A DNA stretch of 59,093 bases from Gammaproteobacteria bacterium (GCA_022826885.1 JAJDUB010000042.1:1-59093); one strand, 5' to 3'. Positions 41,607 to 50,313 are shown, counted from the stretch's first letter. Numbers and translations are program-made. Notes: generated from the sequence alone by a model not told the origin.

Positions 41607-42779
41607 ATGACGGCTTTGCATGAGATTGAATTTTCCCTGTTCCTGATTTTTACCGGTGCTGCGGTGCTGGCCACCCTGGCGTTGTATGCGCGCCAGGCGG
41701 TGATCGTTGCCTATATCGTGCTCGGCGTCATGTTGGGTCCCTGGGGCCTGGGATGGGTCGACGATCCCGAACTGATCGCCGACATGTCCCATATCGGCAT
41801 CGTGTTCCTGCTCTACCTGCTTGGGCTGGACCTGTTCCCCCAGGAACTGTGGAAGATGCTGGGTGAGGCGATGTGGGTCACGTTACTGAGTTCGCTGCTG
41901 TTTTTTGCCGCGGGTTTCGCCATTGCCCTGGGTTTCAGTTACCCGTTGGCCGAGGCGGTGCTGATCGGTTCCATCATGATGTTCTCCAGTACCATCATCG
42001 GCGTGAAGTTGTTGCCCACCACCGCGTTGCACCACCGCCACACGGGACAGATGATCATCAGCGTACTGTTAATCCAGGATCTGATCGCGATCATCATTCT
42101 GCTGATGCTGCAGGGATACGGAAAAAACGACCAGTTGCTGCTGGACATCACTATGCAGATACTGACGCTCCCGCTGCTGATCCTGATTTCCTGGTTCTTC
42201 GAGCGCTATGTCATCGTCAGGTTGATCCAGCGCTTCGACCAGATCCATGAATACATCTTCCTGCTGGCCATTGCCTGGTGCCTGGCCATCGCCGAGGTGT
42301 CCGTGATGCTGGGGCTGTCCCGCGAGATCGGCGCGTTCATTGCCGGCATCACCCTGGCGGCCAGCCCCATAGCCCTGTTTATCACCATGAAACTGAAACC
42401 GTTGCGGGATTTCTTCCTGGTGCTGTTCTTCTTTTCGCTGGGCGCCAGTTTCAACCTGGATATCATCTCGGAAATCATACTGCCGGCGACCGCGCTCGCG
42501 GTCTGCGCCCTCATCATTAAACCTGTCATCTTTGAGAAGCTGTTCGTGAAAGCGCACGAAAAACGGGTAATATCCAGGGAAGTGGGCTACCGGCTGGGGC
42601 AGATCAGCGAGTTCTCCTTCCTGATTGCAGTACTGGCGGCCGAGGCGCGCTTCATTGCACAGAACACCTCGTACATGATCCAGCTTGCGACGTTGATCAC
42701 CTTTGTCATCTCCTCCGGGATTGTCGTCATGAACTTCCGGACGCCGATTGCAACCTCGGATCGATTGCGCCGGGATTAG
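41607..42779 (+). CDS. Cation:proton antiporter, CPA2 / KefB-like, membrane domain only
   Basis: 390 residues with about 12 helices: ARQAVIVAYIVLGVMLGPWGLG, MSHIGIVFLLYLLGLDL, MMFSSTIIGVKLLP, LLIQDLIAIIIL (the conserved Q-D ion-site pair), LSREIGAFIAGITLA and RLGQISEFSFLIAVLAAEA. It lacks the cytoplasmic TrkA-N/RCK domain of KefB/KefC, so the nucleotide/glutathione gating of those proteins is absent or supplied elsewhere. It probably exchanges K+ or Na+ for protons. Confidence 0.85.
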   Translation: MTALHEIEFSLFLIFTGAAVLATLALYARQAVIVAYIVLGVMLGPWGLGWVDDPELIADMSHIGIVFLLYLLGLDLFPQELWKMLGEAMWVTLLSSLLFFAAGFAIALGFSYPLAEAVLIGSIMMFSSTIIGVKLLPTTALHHRHTGQMIISVLLIQDLIAIIILLMLQGYGKNDQLLLDITMQILTLPLLILISWFFERYVIVRLIQRFDQIHEYIFLLAIAWCLAIAEVSVMLGLSREIGAFIAGITLAASPIALFITMKLKPLRDFFLVLFFFSLGASFNLDIISEIILPATALAVCALIIKPVIFEKLFVKAHEKRVISREVGYRLGQISEFSFLIAVLAAEARFIAQNTSYMIQLATLITFVISSGIVVMNFRTPIATSDRLRRD

Positions 42780-42823
42780 GGAAACTCTGAGATTAAGTCG
42801 GAGCTTACTCAGTTCCCGGGCAG

Positions 42824-42854
42824 TTGTCGCACAAACCGGTGTAACCGTTATAAT
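42824..42854 (+). promoter_or_regulatory. Candidate promoter of the nitroreductase gene
   Basis: TATAAT at 42849-42854 with TTGTCG at 42824-42829 (spacing 19). Confidence 0.4.
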
Positions 42855-42890
42855 GGCGGGTAATCTCCATACAACGAAGGAAAATCAATA

Positions 42891-43490
42891 ATGTTCGAAA
42901 AGAAAGCGATTACCTCAGTCCCTGTCAATGACCTGATCGCCAGGCGCTGGAGCGGCGTGTCATACAACCCCGGCCGGCCGGTAGAAGCGGAAAAACTCTC
43001 AGCCTGTATAGAGGCCGCAAGGTGGTCCCTGTCCTGTTACGGCGCCCAACCCTGGAATTTCATTATCTGTGACAGGTCCGTGGATGAGGTGGCCTGGAAG
43101 ACTGCCCTGGACTGCGTGGTAGAGGGGAATCGCGCCTGGGCGCAGCATGCGCCGGTGCTGATACTGGCGGTCGCAGTGGAGCGCTTCAAACATAACGGTG
43201 AGCCCAACAGGTGGGCGCAATACGATACCGGCGCCGCCTCCATCAGTTTATGCCTGCAGGCCACCGACCTGGGCCTCATGGCGCACCAGATGGGAGGTTT
43301 CGATGCAGACAAGTCCATACAGGCGTTCGGCATTGCGGACGATCACACACCCATGGCCATGATCGCCATCGGCTATCAGACGGCGCGGGAGGATGTCCCT
43401 GAAGAACGGCAGGAGAGGGAGTTCGCACCGAGAAAACGCAATCCTGCCGGCGAACATTTCTTTTTTGGTAGATGGGGAACAGGTAATTAG
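42891..43490 (+). CDS. Nitroreductase family protein (FMN-dependent)
   Basis: A 199-residue nitroreductase-fold protein: NDLIARRWSGVSYNPGRPV (FMN phosphate-binding RxS region), EAARWSLSCYGAQPWNFIICD, DTGAASISLCLQATDLGLMAHQMGGFD and AMIAIGY. Such enzymes reduce nitro compounds, quinones or flavins with NAD(P)H; the natural substrate is not apparent. It lies 5 bp before the MATE efflux gene, so the two may form a detoxification unit. Confidence 0.86.
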   Translation: MFEKKAITSVPVNDLIARRWSGVSYNPGRPVEAEKLSACIEAARWSLSCYGAQPWNFIICDRSVDEVAWKTALDCVVEGNRAWAQHAPVLILAVAVERFKHNGEPNRWAQYDTGAASISLCLQATDLGLMAHQMGGFDADKSIQAFGIADDHTPMAMIAIGYQTAREDVPEERQEREFAPRKRNPAGEHFFFGRWGTGN

Positions 43491-43495
43491 CATGG

Positions 43496-44806
43496 ATGTC
43501 AAACCGTCATAACCGCCTGCTGCGGCTGGCGGGTCCGTTAATCCTGTCCAACCTGACGGTTGCCCTTCAGGGAATGGTCGATACGGCAGTGGTCGGCCAC
43601 CTGGAGACCCCTGCTTATATCGGCGCAGTGGCAGTAGCCGGCGTGATTTTCAGCTTCCTTTACTGGGGCATGGGCTTTCTGCGCATGGGCACCGTGGGTG
43701 TTGTCGCCCAGTTCAAGGGAGATGAAAACAATGACCGTATCAGGTCGACACTGCTGCACAGTTGCTTCCTGGCGATTCTCATAGCCCTGGCCATACTGTT
43801 ACTCCAGACTCCTATCGTTACCCTGGGACTGGACCTTGTCGGCGGAACTCCGGACGTCAGGACCAATGCCGAGGTTTACTTCTACTGGGCGGTCTGGGGC
43901 GCGCCCGCCGTATTGCTGAACATGACTTTCATCGGCTGGTTGCTGGGCATGCAGAATGCACGGGCCACGTTTTATGTCACCCTGCTGATCGGCGTTCTGA
44001 ATATCGTGCTCGACTTCGTGTTTGTCTTCGGCCTGCACCTGGACGTGCGCGGCGTGGCCCTGGCTTCCGTCATTTCCCAGTTCTGCGGCAGCGCACTTGC
44101 CGGGCTGTTCATCCACGGTGAACTGAAACGGCATGCCGGCCGCTGGCGCAGGGCGGTTATACTGGACAGGCAAGGCTTTACCTCGCTGCTGTTACTGAAC
44201 CAGAATATCTTTATCAGGACTCTATGCCTGATCTTCGCGTTTGCGTTTTTTACCAGGCAGGGGGCCAACCAGGGAGAACTGGTCCTGGCGGCTAATGCCA
44301 TCCTGTTGAACTTCCTGTTGCTGGTGGCCCTGGGCCTGGACGGTTTCGCCAATGCCGCGGAGGCCCTGGTCGGCAAGGCCGTCGGCGCAAGAGCCCCTGA
44401 GGAGTTGCGCGAGTCCGTCCGTACGGCCATGGCCTGGGGCGGCGGCGTTGCGTTGCTGTATTCCCTGTTGTTCATCGTCGCCGGTAACGGGCTGCTCAAC
44501 CTGATGACGGACATCGAGACAGTCCGGGAGACTGCCTACCTGTTCCTGCCCTGGATGATCGCCGCACCGGTCATCTCCGTCTGGTGCTTCCTGCTGGACG
44601 GTATATTCATCGGCGCCACCCGGGGCAGGGAACTCAGGAACGCCATGCTGTTTTCGACCTTCATCGTCTATCTTCCCTGCTGGTACCTGCTGCAGGGGCT
44701 CGGCAACCACGGTTTATGGCTGGCCCTGATGGCATTTTTCATTGCCCGCGCATTGGCCCTGCTCTGGTATTACCGCGCGGTTTCCGACTGGATCGGCCAC
44801 AATTAA
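43496..44806 (+). CDS. MATE family efflux transporter (DinF-like)
   Basis: 436 residues and 12 helices in two pseudo-symmetric halves: LAGPLILSNLTVALQGMVDTAVVGHL, GFLRMGTVGVVAQFKG, ALGLDGFANAAEALVGKAVGAR and WMIAAPVISVWCFLLDGIFIGATRGRELRNAM. This matches the DinF subgroup of MATE cation/drug antiporters. The start ATG 43496 follows the nitroreductase stop closely. Confidence 0.88.
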   Translation: MSNRHNRLLRLAGPLILSNLTVALQGMVDTAVVGHLETPAYIGAVAVAGVIFSFLYWGMGFLRMGTVGVVAQFKGDENNDRIRSTLLHSCFLAILIALAILLLQTPIVTLGLDLVGGTPDVRTNAEVYFYWAVWGAPAVLLNMTFIGWLLGMQNARATFYVTLLIGVLNIVLDFVFVFGLHLDVRGVALASVISQFCGSALAGLFIHGELKRHAGRWRRAVILDRQGFTSLLLLNQNIFIRTLCLIFAFAFFTRQGANQGELVLAANAILLNFLLLVALGLDGFANAAEALVGKAVGARAPEELRESVRTAMAWGGGVALLYSLLFIVAGNGLLNLMTDIETVRETAYLFLPWMIAAPVISVWCFLLDGIFIGATRGRELRNAMLFSTFIVYLPCWYLLQGLGNHGLWLALMAFFIARALALLWYYRAVSDWIGHN

Positions 44807-44852
44807 CATCCATGTTAGTTTATACTGTCCCTTTTTGGCATCCGGGTAAGAC

Positions 44853-45371
44853 GTGTCAGACAGAGAACTCAAGCCGCTGAACATCGCCGTGCTCGTCGTC
44901 TCCGATTCGCGTACGGAAAAGACCGACAAGTCCGGGAAACTTCTGGTGCGCAGGTTGGAGGAGGCGGGTCATCGCCTGCATGAAAAGGCCATCGTGCCGG
45001 ATGATATTTACCGGATCCGGGCGGAAGTAGCGCGCTGGTGCGCAGATACGGAAGTGGATGCGGTTCTGGCCACGGGAGGCACGGGCGTGACTGGTCGTGA
45101 CGGCACGCCGGAGGCTGTATCCGTCCTGTTCGACAAGGAAATCGAGGGTTTCGGCGAACTGTTCCGATACCTGTCCTACCAGGAGATAGGCACGTCGTCA
45201 TTGCAGTCGCGCGCCCTTGCCGGGGTCGCCGGCGGCACCTATATCTTTTGCCTGCCGGGTTCGTCCGGCGCCTGCGCCACTGCCTGGGACAGCGTTATCT
45301 CGCACCAGCTTGACTTCCGGACCCGGCCCTGCAACCTGGTTGAACTGATGCCGAGACTGAAGGAATTCTGA
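44853..45371 (+). CDS. moaB: Molybdenum cofactor biosynthesis protein MoaB/Mog-type
   Basis: 172 residues: LNIAVLVVSDSRTEKTDKSG, LATGGTGVTGRDGTPEAV and LPGSSGACATAWDSVI. This is the molybdopterin adenylyltransferase-like fold of MoaB (Mog paralogue), which primes molybdopterin for metal insertion. The start is GTG 44853, with TATACT at 44821-44826 as possible -10. Its stop overlaps the start of the L,D-transpeptidase gene (TGATG). Confidence 0.92.
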   Translation: MSDRELKPLNIAVLVVSDSRTEKTDKSGKLLVRRLEEAGHRLHEKAIVPDDIYRIRAEVARWCADTEVDAVLATGGTGVTGRDGTPEAVSVLFDKEIEGFGELFRYLSYQEIGTSSLQSRALAGVAGGTYIFCLPGSSGACATAWDSVISHQLDFRTRPCNLVELMPRLKEF

Positions 45372-46363
45372 TGCCTGATGATATTTTGAGACGCTTCTCA
45401 TTACGGGTTGCCGTCATCCTGATAGCCATATCCGCTTACGCGCCCGTCCGGGCGACGGTTTCCTACACGCTGAAGAATCCCGGAGATTCAATGGTCGGCG
45501 TCATGGAAACAGTTCAGGCCAGGCACGAAGACACACTCCCCGACATAGCCAGGGCCAACGGACTGGGTTTCAGGGAGATCAAGCTGGCCAATCCCGGCGT
45601 GGATACCTGGTTGCCCGGCCAGGGCACCGAAATCATGTTGCCGACCCGGTATGTTTTGCCGGGCGCCCCCAAAGTGGGCATTGTGCTGAACATACCGGAG
45701 ATGCGCCTTTACTACTATCCTCCGCAGGATACCGGCCAGGCATCGGAGGTGATTACCCATCCAATCGGGGTCGGCCGCCAGGGCTGGGCGACGCCTTACC
45801 TGGATACCCGGATTATCCAGAAGAAGACCCGGCCTTCCTGGTATCCGCCGGAATCGATCCGCAAGGAACATGCGGAAATGGGTGATCCGCTGCCGAAGCG
45901 GGTGCCCCCGGGACCGAAAAACCCCCTGGGTAATTATATGATGAGGCTGGGAATGCCCGAGTATATTATTCATGGCACGAACAAACCGTTCGGCATAGGC
46001 ATGCGCGTCAGCCACGGCTGTATCCGCCTGTATCCTGAAAACATCAAAAGCCTGTACCGGCAGGTCAAGCTGAATACGCCGGTGCGCATCGTCAACCAGC
46101 CTTACAAGGTAGGCCGGTTGGAAGATAAAATCTACCTGGAGGCGCATCCGTACCTGGAGGAGGACGCAGAACAGTTCGAAGGGAACCTGACCAGTGTGGT
46201 GGAAATGCTGATCGACATCACCGGAGAAAGAGGATACCAGGTGGACTGGGACCTGGTGAAAACAGTCATCGCCGAAAGCAACGGCATCCCGGTGGAAATA
46301 GGGCAAGTCCTCGCAGAGGATCCGGAAGGCCCGGAGAAACAGGAAGTCGCGTCAGTGCAGTGA
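45371..46363 (+). CDS. L,D-transpeptidase (YkuD / ErfK family) with LysM-like domain
   Basis: 330 residues. The signal peptide is FSLRVAVILIAISAYAPVRA. A LysM-like segment follows (VQARHEDTLPDIARANGLGFREIKLANPG), then the YkuD domain with the catalytic motif HGTNKPFGIG..SHGCIRLYP (nucleophile Cys217). Members make 3-3 peptidoglycan cross-links or attach Braun-type lipoprotein to the wall. A Lys-ended Lpp/OprI-like lipoprotein is encoded convergently 80 bp away, making it a natural candidate substrate. Start is coupled to the moaB stop. Confidence 0.9.
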   Translation: MPDDILRRFSLRVAVILIAISAYAPVRATVSYTLKNPGDSMVGVMETVQARHEDTLPDIARANGLGFREIKLANPGVDTWLPGQGTEIMLPTRYVLPGAPKVGIVLNIPEMRLYYYPPQDTGQASEVITHPIGVGRQGWATPYLDTRIIQKKTRPSWYPPESIRKEHAEMGDPLPKRVPPGPKNPLGNYMMRLGMPEYIIHGTNKPFGIGMRVSHGCIRLYPENIKSLYRQVKLNTPVRIVNQPYKVGRLEDKIYLEAHPYLEEDAEQFEGNLTSVVEMLIDITGERGYQVDWDLVKTVIAESNGIPVEIGQVLAEDPEGPEKQEVASVQ

Positions 46364-46443
46364 CGCAAGGGATACCTTCCGGTGCGCTGTCATGTTACAA
46401 CGCACCGGCCGGCATGTAGTTGTACAATCAGTCAGTCAGGATG

Positions 46444-46746
46444 TTACTTCTGCATCGCTTTTTCAAACATGCGATCCAGCTTGCTGGTGTTTTCGTTGCA
46501 GCAGGCCATCGCCGCATCGGCTGCAGACTGGGCCGAACTTGCTGCATCCATTGCCTGGTTGGCTGCTGCTGCTGCGCTGTCCGCTGCTGAGGAAGCGCTG
46601 CTGGCCGCAGAAGCCGCACTGTTCGCTGCGGATTGAGCACTTTCTGCAATTGCCCTAACCTCGTTAAGTTGCTCAACCGTCGCGCAACCTCCCAGTACCA
46701 TCAGTACAGCCGCAAAAAATGTTACTTTGACTAAGGTTTTCTTCAT
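46444..46746 (-). CDS. Lpp/OprI-like outer membrane lipoprotein, Ala-rich coiled coil
   Basis: 100 residues. The signal peptide has lipobox LGGC (lipidated Cys21). A heptad-repeat Ala/Ser coiled coil follows (SAASAASSASSAADSAA pattern), and the end is FEKAMQK with a C-terminal Lys, as in Braun lipoprotein and OprI, where that Lys is bound to peptidoglycan. Two adjacent cysteines near the C-terminus (MACCNE) are unusual for this family and could cross-link trimers. GGAG lies 8 nt before the ATG. Confidence 0.87.
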   Translation of the reverse strand: MKKTLVKVTFFAAVLMVLGGCATVEQLNEVRAIAESAQSAANSAASAASSASSAADSAAAAANQAMDAASSAQSAADAAMACCNENTSKLDRMFEKAMQK

Positions 46747-46910
46747 GTTTTACTCTCCAGTTTGCCCGGTTACAGTGGTTTTAAGCGATTCCGCCAATAA
46801 TGACGCATATTTCAGACAAATTCAATCCGCAGATGAGAAAATCCTGAATATATTAGAGCCGTACTATAACACGAAGCGGGAAATATTGCACGCGAGAATC
46901 CGTGAGATTC

Positions 46911-47276
46911 TCAACGGCCCATCCTGCCGGGCGGCATCCGGTAACGCTGTTCATAGTGGTTGTTGATGAACTGGAGCAGGGACTGTTCGAGGCCGTTCAC
47001 CTGGTTCGCGTCGCAATAATCGTCCAGCCAGGTCATGATCTGGTCCAGGTTCATGTCCCTGGAAATACTGTAGGTTTCCGGCGCCACGGCGTTGTACGCG
47101 GTCAGGTAGCCCATGACATATTCCCTGTAGGCCTGGTCCATGCCCCCGGCGCGTTCTTTCAGGTAGCGGAAACAGGACTTCTGGCCTTTCCCCCATATTG
47201 CATAATTGCCTGACTGGTCCGCAGCCCCGACCTGCAGCGACAGGCCGATGATGAATATGCTGATTATGATCTTCAT
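46911..47276 (-). CDS. Small secreted protein (Rap1a/HdeA-like), function unknown
   Basis: 121 residues with a signal peptide (MKIIISIFIIGLSLQVGAAD). The mature helical domain has two widely spaced cysteines (SCFRYL, DDYC) and the pattern YVMGYLTAYN, reminiscent of Rap1a/Tai immunity or HdeA-type periplasmic proteins. The assignment is tentative. The ATG overlaps the HNH endonuclease stop (ATGA). Confidence 0.6.
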   Translation of the reverse strand: MKIIISIFIIGLSLQVGAADQSGNYAIWGKGQKSCFRYLKERAGGMDQAYREYVMGYLTAYNAVAPETYSISRDMNLDQIMTWLDDYCDANQVNGLEQSLLQFINNHYEQRYRMPPGRMGR

Positions 47277-47845
47277 TGATTATGGAACGGCATCTTCCGG
47301 CCAGAAAACTGGGTTTTCAGGAATTCCATCTGGTCGGCCAGTATTTTCCTGTTCGATAACGCAAGATACTCTGCCCAGTTCGGGACATAAGGCACCGCCA
47401 GCAGCGACATTTTTGCCTCTTCCGGTGTCCTGTTGCCCTTGCGGGTATTGCATTGACGGCAGGCGGTGACCACGTTGGACCAGCGGTCCCTGCCCCCGCG
47501 GGACATGGGGATGACATGGTCGCGGGTCAGCGAACTGTCTCTATGGCGGTGGCCGCAATACATGCAGATGCGGGCATCGCGCTGAAAAAGTTCGCGATTG
47601 GTCAACGGCGGGATGCTCCGGTAAATATGCCTGTGATTTCTTGACCGTTTGACGGCAATGATGGAATTGATCGATACGGAGGAGCGCAGGCCGCTGAGTC
47701 TCGAGGTGCCGCCATGGAACGTGAAGGTCTCATCGCCCGCGGTCCAGCCCACCATGTCGCGGCAATACAGGCTCACCGCGTCCTGCCAGGGAATCCAGGT
47801 GACCGGTGTTCCGGATATATCCAGTCGTAAGATAAGCGGTGTCAT
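47273..47845 (-). CDS. HNH endonuclease family protein
   Basis: 190 residues. An N-terminal segment (LILRLDISGTPVTWIPWQDAV) typical of the McrA-like/'HNH' proteins common in proteobacteria precedes the nuclease core RDARICMYCGHRHRDSSLTRDHVIPMSRGG and TACRQCNTRKGNRT. The paired CxxC (CMYC.. and CRQC) bind structural zinc, and the DH of TRDHV is the catalytic His. Its biological role is undefined; no phage or restriction partner is adjacent. Confidence 0.85.
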   Translation of the reverse strand: MTPLILRLDISGTPVTWIPWQDAVSLYCRDMVGWTAGDETFTFHGGTSRLSGLRSSVSINSIIAVKRSRNHRHIYRSIPPLTNRELFQRDARICMYCGHRHRDSSLTRDHVIPMSRGGRDRWSNVVTACRQCNTRKGNRTPEEAKMSLLAVPYVPNWAEYLALSNRKILADQMEFLKTQFSGRKMPFHNQ

Positions 47846-47983
47846 GTGTTAATCTGATAATCCTGCGCCGGATCCCGTCTCTGGAGGTCCGGCAGCTTGC
47901 CGTAAATTCCGTGAGGAATGTTAAAGAACGAAAATTACCAGAATATTAAGATATTACAAGCGATTTTGTGTGGGATAGTTAAG

Positions 47984-48754
47984 ATGAAGCCAATACAAGA
48001 GCTGATCGGCATAGTGGCGGCGCTGCGCGACCCGGAAACGGGATGCCCCTGGGACAGGCAGCAGACGATGGAAACCATCATTCCGTATACACTGGAAGAA
48101 ATTTACGAACTGGTCGACGCCATAGAGCGCAACAGCATGGAAGACATCATGGACGAACTGGGAGATCTGCTGTTCCATATCATCCTTTATTCGCACATGG
48201 CAGCCGAGGCCGGCAGTTTCGAATTTACTGACGTGGCGAGCGGCGTCTGCGAGAAGCTGGTCCGCAGGCATCCCCATGTTTTCGCCGGACAACGGGTTGA
48301 CACGGTAGAGGAGGTGAAGCGTAACTGGGGGAAGATGAAACGGGAGGAAAATGCCGGAGACTATCTCGGCAATATCGCCAGGGCCTTGCCGGCGCTGCAG
48401 CGGGCGGAGAAACTGCAGAAACGCGCGGCGCGGGCCGGTTTCGACTGGGATAACCCGGCGCCGGTGCTGGCCAAGCTGGAAGAGGAAATCAACGAACTCA
48501 AACAGGACATGGCCGACTCGGAAGAGCGCTCCCGCCTGCAGTCGGAACTGGGCGATGTGTTGTTTGCAGCCGTCAATCTCGCCAGGCACCTGCAGGTCAA
48601 CCCGGAAACCGCGCTGCGCGAGGCAAACAACAAGTTTGAGCAGCGCTTCCGGTTTATTCAGACCAGGCTTGAGGAGGAAGGAGAGGACCTGGAAAGCGCC
48701 TCGCTGGAGAGAATGGATGAACTTTGGGAGGAGGCGAAGGCCGGGGGCGGGTGA
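47984..48754 (+). CDS. mazG: Nucleoside triphosphate pyrophosphohydrolase
   Basis: 256 residues in two MazG domains: first RDPETGCPWDRQQTMETI, TLEEIYELVDAIE and DELGDLLFHIILYSHMAAE (ExxE-12-ExxD metal site); second EEEINELKQD and SELGDVLFAAVNLARHL. It hydrolyses (d)NTPs, notably in stress and nucleotide pool cleaning. The start at ATG 47984 matches the family; a 22-codon upstream extension is open but unlikely. Confidence 0.93.
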   Translation: MKPIQELIGIVAALRDPETGCPWDRQQTMETIIPYTLEEIYELVDAIERNSMEDIMDELGDLLFHIILYSHMAAEAGSFEFTDVASGVCEKLVRRHPHVFAGQRVDTVEEVKRNWGKMKREENAGDYLGNIARALPALQRAEKLQKRAARAGFDWDNPAPVLAKLEEEINELKQDMADSEERSRLQSELGDVLFAAVNLARHLQVNPETALREANNKFEQRFRFIQTRLEEEGEDLESASLERMDELWEEAKAGGG

Positions 48755-48761
48755 ATAAAGA

Positions 48762-48926
48762 GTCGCCTGTGGCGACGGAGTATTCCACTGGATGCCGGGT
48801 CAAGCCCGGCATGACGAACAAGAGCTTCATCATCCCGCCCCCTCTCTTCGCCATTCCGGCCCCCTCTTCGTCATTCCGGCGAAAGCCGGAATCCAGTGAA
48901 TCAAACTGTCGCCGACAGGCGACACA
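48762..48926. repeat. Composite repeat R3, about one and a half copies
   Basis: AGTCGCCTGTGGCGAC, CTGGATGCCGGGTCAAGCCC, a spacer, then a second TCATTCCGGCGAAAGCCGGA, GAATCCAG and CTGTCGCCGACAGGCGACAC. It fills the gap between convergent mazG and ispA; the ispA stop touches its right end. Confidence 0.75.
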
Positions 48927-49817
48927 TTAATTATTCCTCTCTACGATATAAAGCGCAATCTGACGCAGCATTCCCGCCTCTTCGCCAAAATCCTCGAGGT
49001 GGCCCAGGGCTTCGTCCAGCGCTTCCCGCGCAGCCTGTTTCGCGCCGTCAAGGCCCAGCAGGTTGGGGTAGGTCGCCTTGTTCCGTTCCAGGTCGGAGCC
49101 CTGGGGTTTGCCCAGGGTTTCGGTATCGCCTTCAATGTCGAGCACGTCGTCGTGGATTTGAAATGCCAGGTCGATGCAGTCCGCGTAGCGTGAGACCTTG
49201 TCAAACCTTTGCTCGTCGACGCTCCCGGAGCACAACGCGCCCAGTTCCACGCTTGCCCTGATCAGGGCGCCGGTCTTGCGCGCATGCATGTCCTGGAGTT
49301 CTTCCAGGTTGAGTATCCTGTTCTCGGCCTCCAGGTCGATGGCCTGCCCGCCGGTCATGCCGGCCGGTCCGGCGGCTAACGCCAGGGTGGCGATCATCCT
49401 CAGGCGTTGTTCGGCCGGAGCCGTAATTTCAGGATCCTGCGCCAGCACCTGGAATGCCAGGGCCTGCAAGGCATCCCCGGCCAGGATGGCCGTAGCCTCG
49501 TTGTAAGCCTTGTGGCAGGTCGGCCGCCCGCGCCGCAGGTCGTCATCGTCCATTGCCGGAAGGTCGTCATGGATGAGTGAATAGGTATGGATCATTTCCA
49601 CTGCGCAGGCACAGCCGTCCAGCGCCGCAGGCTCCACACCGAATGCTTCGCCGCCGGCGTAAACCAGCACCGGCCTGATACGTTTGCCGCCGCCGAAAAC
49701 CGAGTAACGAACGGCCTCGTTCAGGGATTCCGGCTTCTCCGTCGCCGCCGGTATCCAGCGGTCCAGGGCGGCTTCCACCCTCGCCTGATAGATTGCCAAT
49801 CGTTCGGTAAAATTCAT
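48927..49817 (-). CDS. ispA: Polyprenyl (farnesyl) diphosphate synthase
   Basis: 296 residues from ATG 49817. First Asp-rich motif is IHDDLPAMDDDDLRRG, second is FQIHDDVLDIEGD, with GGGKRIRPVLVY, MTGGQAIDLEAE and LHARKT-type helices. It makes farnesyl (or geranyl) diphosphate for quinones and undecaprenyl phosphate. It follows xseB as in the common xseB-ispA-dxs arrangement, but dxs does not follow: a repeat and mazG do. Confidence 0.93.
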   Translation of the reverse strand: MNFTERLAIYQARVEAALDRWIPAATEKPESLNEAVRYSVFGGGKRIRPVLVYAGGEAFGVEPAALDGCACAVEMIHTYSLIHDDLPAMDDDDLRRGRPTCHKAYNEATAILAGDALQALAFQVLAQDPEITAPAEQRLRMIATLALAAGPAGMTGGQAIDLEAENRILNLEELQDMHARKTGALIRASVELGALCSGSVDEQRFDKVSRYADCIDLAFQIHDDVLDIEGDTETLGKPQGSDLERNKATYPNLLGLDGAKQAAREALDEALGHLEDFGEEAGMLRQIALYIVERNN

Positions 49818-49834
49818 GAAGCCTTGGTTCAGGG

Positions 49835-49939
49835 CAGGTTTGGATAAGCTTTTCAAGACACGCTGTGAATACATCCATGTACGCTCGCTTCCAGCCATCC
49901 CTGGCTTCCAGACGGTCTTGAAAAGCTTATCCAAACCTG
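49835..49939. repeat. Long hairpin element R5 (24-bp arms)
   Basis: Perfect 24-bp arms at 49835-49858 and 49916-49939 enclose CACGCTGTGAATACATCCAT-GTACGC and an inner hairpin AGCCATCCCTGGCT. The module is the reverse complement of that in the mfnB-linked element at 27715, while the arms are unrelated. It lies in the ispA leader. Confidence 0.85.
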
Positions 49940-49951
49940 ACGGAGTCGGCA

Positions 49952-49975
49952 GGAACAGATTTCAAATCTGTCCCC
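49952..49975. repeat. REP palindrome family R2
   Basis: GGAACAGATTTCAAATCTGTCCCC; lies 2 nt downstream of the xseB stop. Confidence 0.8.
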
Positions 49976-49977
49976 TT

Positions 49978-50226
49978 TCATGCGCCATTGTCGGAATCCG
50001 CTTCAAATTCGGCCAGTTCAGCGGATTCGTTGTCACGGGTCAGGATGCGTACTTTCTGCTCGGCCTCTGTCAGGGCCTTCTGGCAGGCGCGGGTCAGGGT
50101 TACGCCACGCTCGAACTGTTTCAGGGATTCTTCCAGGGTGAGATCGCCTTTTTCCATGGTTTCAACAAGCTGTTCCAGTTCGGCCAGCGCTTTCTCAAAA
50201 TCTATTTCGTTTTTGGTTTCGGACAC
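49978..50226 (-). CDS. xseB: Exodeoxyribonuclease VII small subunit
   Basis: An 82-residue helical hairpin protein: FEKALAELEQLVETMEKGDLTLEESLKQFERGVTL, the standard XseB core. It binds XseA to form a nuclease that degrades single-stranded DNA from both ends. It lies upstream of ispA on the same strand, separated by R2 and R5 repeats. Confidence 0.94.
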   Translation of the reverse strand: MSETKNEIDFEKALAELEQLVETMEKGDLTLEESLKQFERGVTLTRACQKALTEAEQKVRILTRDNESAELAEFEADSDNGA

Positions 50227-50271
50227 GAGTCGGCCTCCAGTCGATGATGGCAGGGATTGTACCGAATATAG

Positions 50272-50313
50272 GGGGGCAGAGTAAAAATTCTTCGAATTTC
50301 TTACTCTGACCCC
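50272..50313. repeat. REP hairpin family R1
   Basis: GGGGCAGAGTAAAAATTC...GAATTTCTTACTCTGACCCC, one T missing in the left arm relative to other copies. Confidence 0.75.
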
